Shown here in pieces: positions 3,745-5,966 of a stretch of DNA of 5,966 nt. The notes beneath the pieces were generated by a model. It was not told the origin of the DNA. It saw only the letters and a list, made by a program, of their open reading frames with translations, and ran no database searches. Source of the stretch: Thermoplasmata archaeon (GTDB lineage: Archaea > Thermoplasmatota > Thermoplasmata > SG8-5 > JAGLSY01); NCBI GenBank assembly GCA_023135545.1, contig JAGLSY010000232.1, positions 1-5,966 of the forward strand, in the 5' to 3' direction. The position numbers were made by a program, and so were the translations under genes. Position 1 is the stretch's first letter. Each line of letters begins with the position of its first letter.

Positions 3745-5966
3745 ATGATGCCAAACACAGAAAATACCGGTGACAGAGATAGTCTTCACGATGCCAGTTT
3801 GCCTGATGATACCAGCTCACCTGGCAATGATACCATCCAGAAGGGGTCTTTCACCTCTTCTTCATCTGTCCACGTTTCCAAGAGGACACTGATTCTCATA
3901 ATGATTTTGGCAATCGCTGCTATCTCCATAGGGGCTATAACCGTTTCTCTTTTTGCGGACCAACACGATTGGAACACTGGGAAGGCATGTCTGGACTGCC
4001 ATGATGATGTTGGCCAGGAGTTCACGGACATGCTCGGAACCCCGGGTGTCGAGCCCCACGAGGGCTTGTCCTGTACCGACTGTCACCAGAATGTGAGCGC
4101 GGATTTTGATGACCAGCACGCCGCGACACTTCCCAATTGCACCAGTTGTCACAGCACCGTCATAACCAACATGAGCTATGATACCGAGGCCCACAAGGAG
4201 ATGCTTTATAACGCGGGCTCCAGTATATACAACAAGGGACCCAATGAGGCCTGTATAGTCTGCCACACCGGCTTCGATGTCAACACGACTTTCAAAAGGC
4301 CAGATTATTTCAATTTCACGGTCGACAGCAGTTATTCCATAACCAATGTCGAGGTCAGCACCACCACCCACCAGAATACCTACACCTGGACCAAGACCGG
4401 TGAGCTACACACCTATATCGCCCCCGCGGGCGTAAACTGCGGTGACGGAGTGGATGGATGCCACAATGATGTGGTTACTGCCAGGGGAGGAATAAGCGGG
4501 GGCCATCACACGTCCACCCAGCCTTTGAATGTCACGCACCTGATGAACACGCCCTGCGACACCTGCCACGTGAACAGCCTGGAAGTCCCGGATACCAACT
4601 ACCATGCGGCCAAGAACATCAGCTGCGCATACAGACTCAACGGATGCCACGACCGCGGTGACACCCATGTATCGACCAATATGACCACCATATTCAGCGA
4701 GATAACCAGTGCGGCGGGAATGAGCCGTCAGAAGGAAGGCGATCTATGCTGGGGCTGCCACAACGGCTACAACTGGCTCGACCCTCCTGTGGGAAACCTC
4801 AGGATCCAGGTCTGGACAGAGCCATCGAACACGGTCAACGTGTGGAATGAGAGCACATCGGCCTTCGAGCAGGTGTACCCGCGTGCGGTAACGGGCTGTG
4901 CCGACTGCCATGATGATGTGGGCACGAACCGAGTCCCATTCGGAAGTGGCAAGTACATCAACCATCTCAATGAGTCGGTGGCCAACTACGATTACACACA
5001 TTGTGAGGACTGCCACAATACCGCGGCAGAGCCATGGTATCCCCATGACATTCCCCATGCGATCGACATAGACTGGACCGCATACGCGAGTGCGGGTGAT
5101 ACAAACGTGGACAATGCTTTCTGTGACGTTGTATGCCATTATTCTGATTGGGATTCAAGGGTTCCGTACCAGGATGCCAGCACCCCTTGGATGCAGGATA
5201 TTTACACCAGCTTCACGAATGATGGGGCGCTGCACAGAACCAGCACCTATATAGATGCAGATGGGACCGTGGAATGTGTGGACTGCCATCCAGATCACTT
5301 GCAGAAACCGGATGATACCGACGATGGAGCCCTGCTCAATGGTGGTAGCAGCATCCAGGGCTGCGGAGATCAAGTTTTGGGTGTGGGCGGCTGCCATCTG
5401 ATATTTAATGCTGCGGTGGATGGACCAGCGATAGATGACAGGGAAACCCCGGTGAGCCATGGCACATCCCCTGCCGACAATTGGAACTCAGTTGGTAGGA
5501 ATGATTGCACGGAAGCAAACTGCCATGACAAGCACAACTATCCTCTGAATCCTACTGAAGGCCATAATCCAACTGCAAATTGCCATCCAGGCGGAATCTC
5601 CTGCGGTGTGGATTCCAACAGCCACATCAAACATATTGCCGCCGATTGGGGAATTCCGGATTATGATTATAACTGCTCCCAGTGCCATTTCAATGATGCG
5701 GGGGCGCTGGATGGATGGTATGATACGACATATGGAACCCCTGAGCACAACAACGGGGTCCTGAACGTTCATTTCAACGGAACTTCACCACTCACGACGG
5801 TGGCCATCGCGAACTACAGTGGTGCCCTGAGCACGACCTTCAACGGAACCGGGAACATGGAATGTGCCAATACCTACTGCCACAGTGACGGCAACGTCAG
5901 CGGCTTCACATTCAGTGTGGTTCCGGATTGGGACAATCCCAATGTCGGATGCGGCGACTGCCACAA
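3745..5966 (+). CDS. Membrane-anchored multiheme c-type cytochrome, 3' end outside window
   Basis: At least 740 residues of a large multiheme cytochrome c, open at the right edge. A TAG stop lies directly before ATG 3745 in frame, fixing the start at 3745 or 3748. Residues 1-47 are hydrophilic and Ser/Thr/Asp-rich, ending in KR; residues 48-70 are one hydrophobic helix, so the protein is probably anchored with a cytoplasmic tail and an outside heme domain. Canonical CXXCH motifs begin at Cys 82, 110, 132, 170, 271, 335, 385, 420, 511, 644 and 736. Expanded motifs are CX6CH at 232 and 294, CX3CH at 460, CX9CH at 540, and CX4CH at 588 and 707. The last pair (707-740) matches the Geobacter-type CX4CH...CXXCH module. 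About 15 N-X-S/T sequons and many Asn and Thr suit an extracellular archaeal glycoprotein. Likely role: electron transfer across or outside the envelope, or to an extracellular acceptor; partner unknown. Heme attachment at expanded motifs is inferred. Confidence 0.9.
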   Translation, partial: MMPNTENTGDRDSLHDASLPDDTSSPGNDTIQKGSFTSSSSVHVSKRTLILIMILAIAAISIGAITVSLFADQHDWNTGKACLDCHDDVGQEFTDMLGTPGVEPHEGLSCTDCHQNVSADFDDQHAATLPNCTSCHSTVITNMSYDTEAHKEMLYNAGSSIYNKGPNEACIVCHTGFDVNTTFKRPDYFNFTVDSSYSITNVEVSTTTHQNTYTWTKTGELHTYIAPAGVNCGDGVDGCHNDVVTARGGISGGHHTSTQPLNVTHLMNTPCDTCHVNSLEVPDTNYHAAKNISCAYRLNGCHDRGDTHVSTNMTTIFSEITSAAGMSRQKEGDLCWGCHNGYNWLDPPVGNLRIQVWTEPSNTVNVWNESTSAFEQVYPRAVTGCADCHDDVGTNRVPFGSGKYINHLNESVANYDYTHCEDCHNTAAEPWYPHDIPHAIDIDWTAYASAGDTNVDNAFCDVVCHYSDWDSRVPYQDASTPWMQDIYTSFTNDGALHRTSTYIDADGTVECVDCHPDHLQKPDDTDDGALLNGGSSIQGCGDQVLGVGGCHLIFNAAVDGPAIDDRETPVSHGTSPADNWNSVGRNDCTEANCHDKHNYPLNPTEGHNPTANCHPGGISCGVDSNSHIKHIAADWGIPDYDYNCSQCHFNDAGALDGWYDTTYGTPEHNNGVLNVHFNGTSPLTTVAIANYSGALSTTFNGTGNMECANTYCHSDGNVSGFTFSVVPDWDNPNVGCGDCH

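Noticed and set aside
3786..5772. A series of minus-strand ORFs across the right third (for example 3862-4371, 4744-5139, 5155-5460, 5488-5772)
   Set aside because: They lie opposite the long plus-strand cytochrome frame, which is open from 3745 to the edge with regular CXXCH motifs. The minus-strand products are low in recognisable structure and are shadows of its codon bias.
1..5966. CRISPR array, tRNA or rRNA genes, insertion sequence
   Set aside because: No regularly spaced direct repeats, no cloverleaf or conserved rRNA stretches, and no transposase or terminal inverted repeats were seen on either strand.

Overview
The window reads as a stretch of archaeal chromosome, most likely from a Thermoplasmatota-like or other euryarchaeal lineage. 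Three signs point to archaea: TATA-box promoters placed about 26 bp before likely starts (one giving an almost leaderless message), an isoprenoid pair typical of archaeal ether-lipid synthesis (polyprenyl diphosphate synthase followed by a geranylgeranyl-reductase-family flavoprotein), and T-rich 3' ends. The phylum is an inference from gene content and was not tested by search.

Layout. Positions 1-639 hold the C-terminal part of a complex I / F420H2-dehydrogenase 49-kDa subunit (NuoD/FpoD), cut by the left edge. After a short palindromic promoter region comes a small unrecognised acidic protein (717-953). A strong TATA box then precedes the isoprenoid pair: polyprenyl diphosphate synthase (994-1962) and, 10 bp later, the reductase (1973-3052). 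A convergent gene on the minus strand (3151-3582) encodes a GcvH-like lipoyl carrier, with a hairpin plus T-tract at its 3' end. A 162-bp divergent promoter region (3583-3744) carries a perfect 9-bp-arm palindrome. From 3745 to the right edge runs a membrane-anchored multiheme cytochrome c. At least 740 residues are visible, with 11 CXXCH motifs and six motifs of expanded spacing (CX3CH, CX4CH, CX6CH and CX9CH). This gene is open through the right edge.

How the genes may fit together. NuoD/FpoD belongs to a membrane oxidoreductase that feeds electrons into a lipophilic quinone or phenazine pool. The synthase and reductase could make and saturate either the lipid chains of archaeol or the isoprenoid tail of that carrier. 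The multiheme cytochrome could carry electrons outward across the cell envelope. The link is plausible but rests only on neighbourhood, since each block has its own promoter signal. The most unusual object is the cytochrome. Its canonical and expanded heme motifs tend to alternate, and its visible C-terminus matches the CX4CH...CXXCH module known from Geobacter-type cytochromes.
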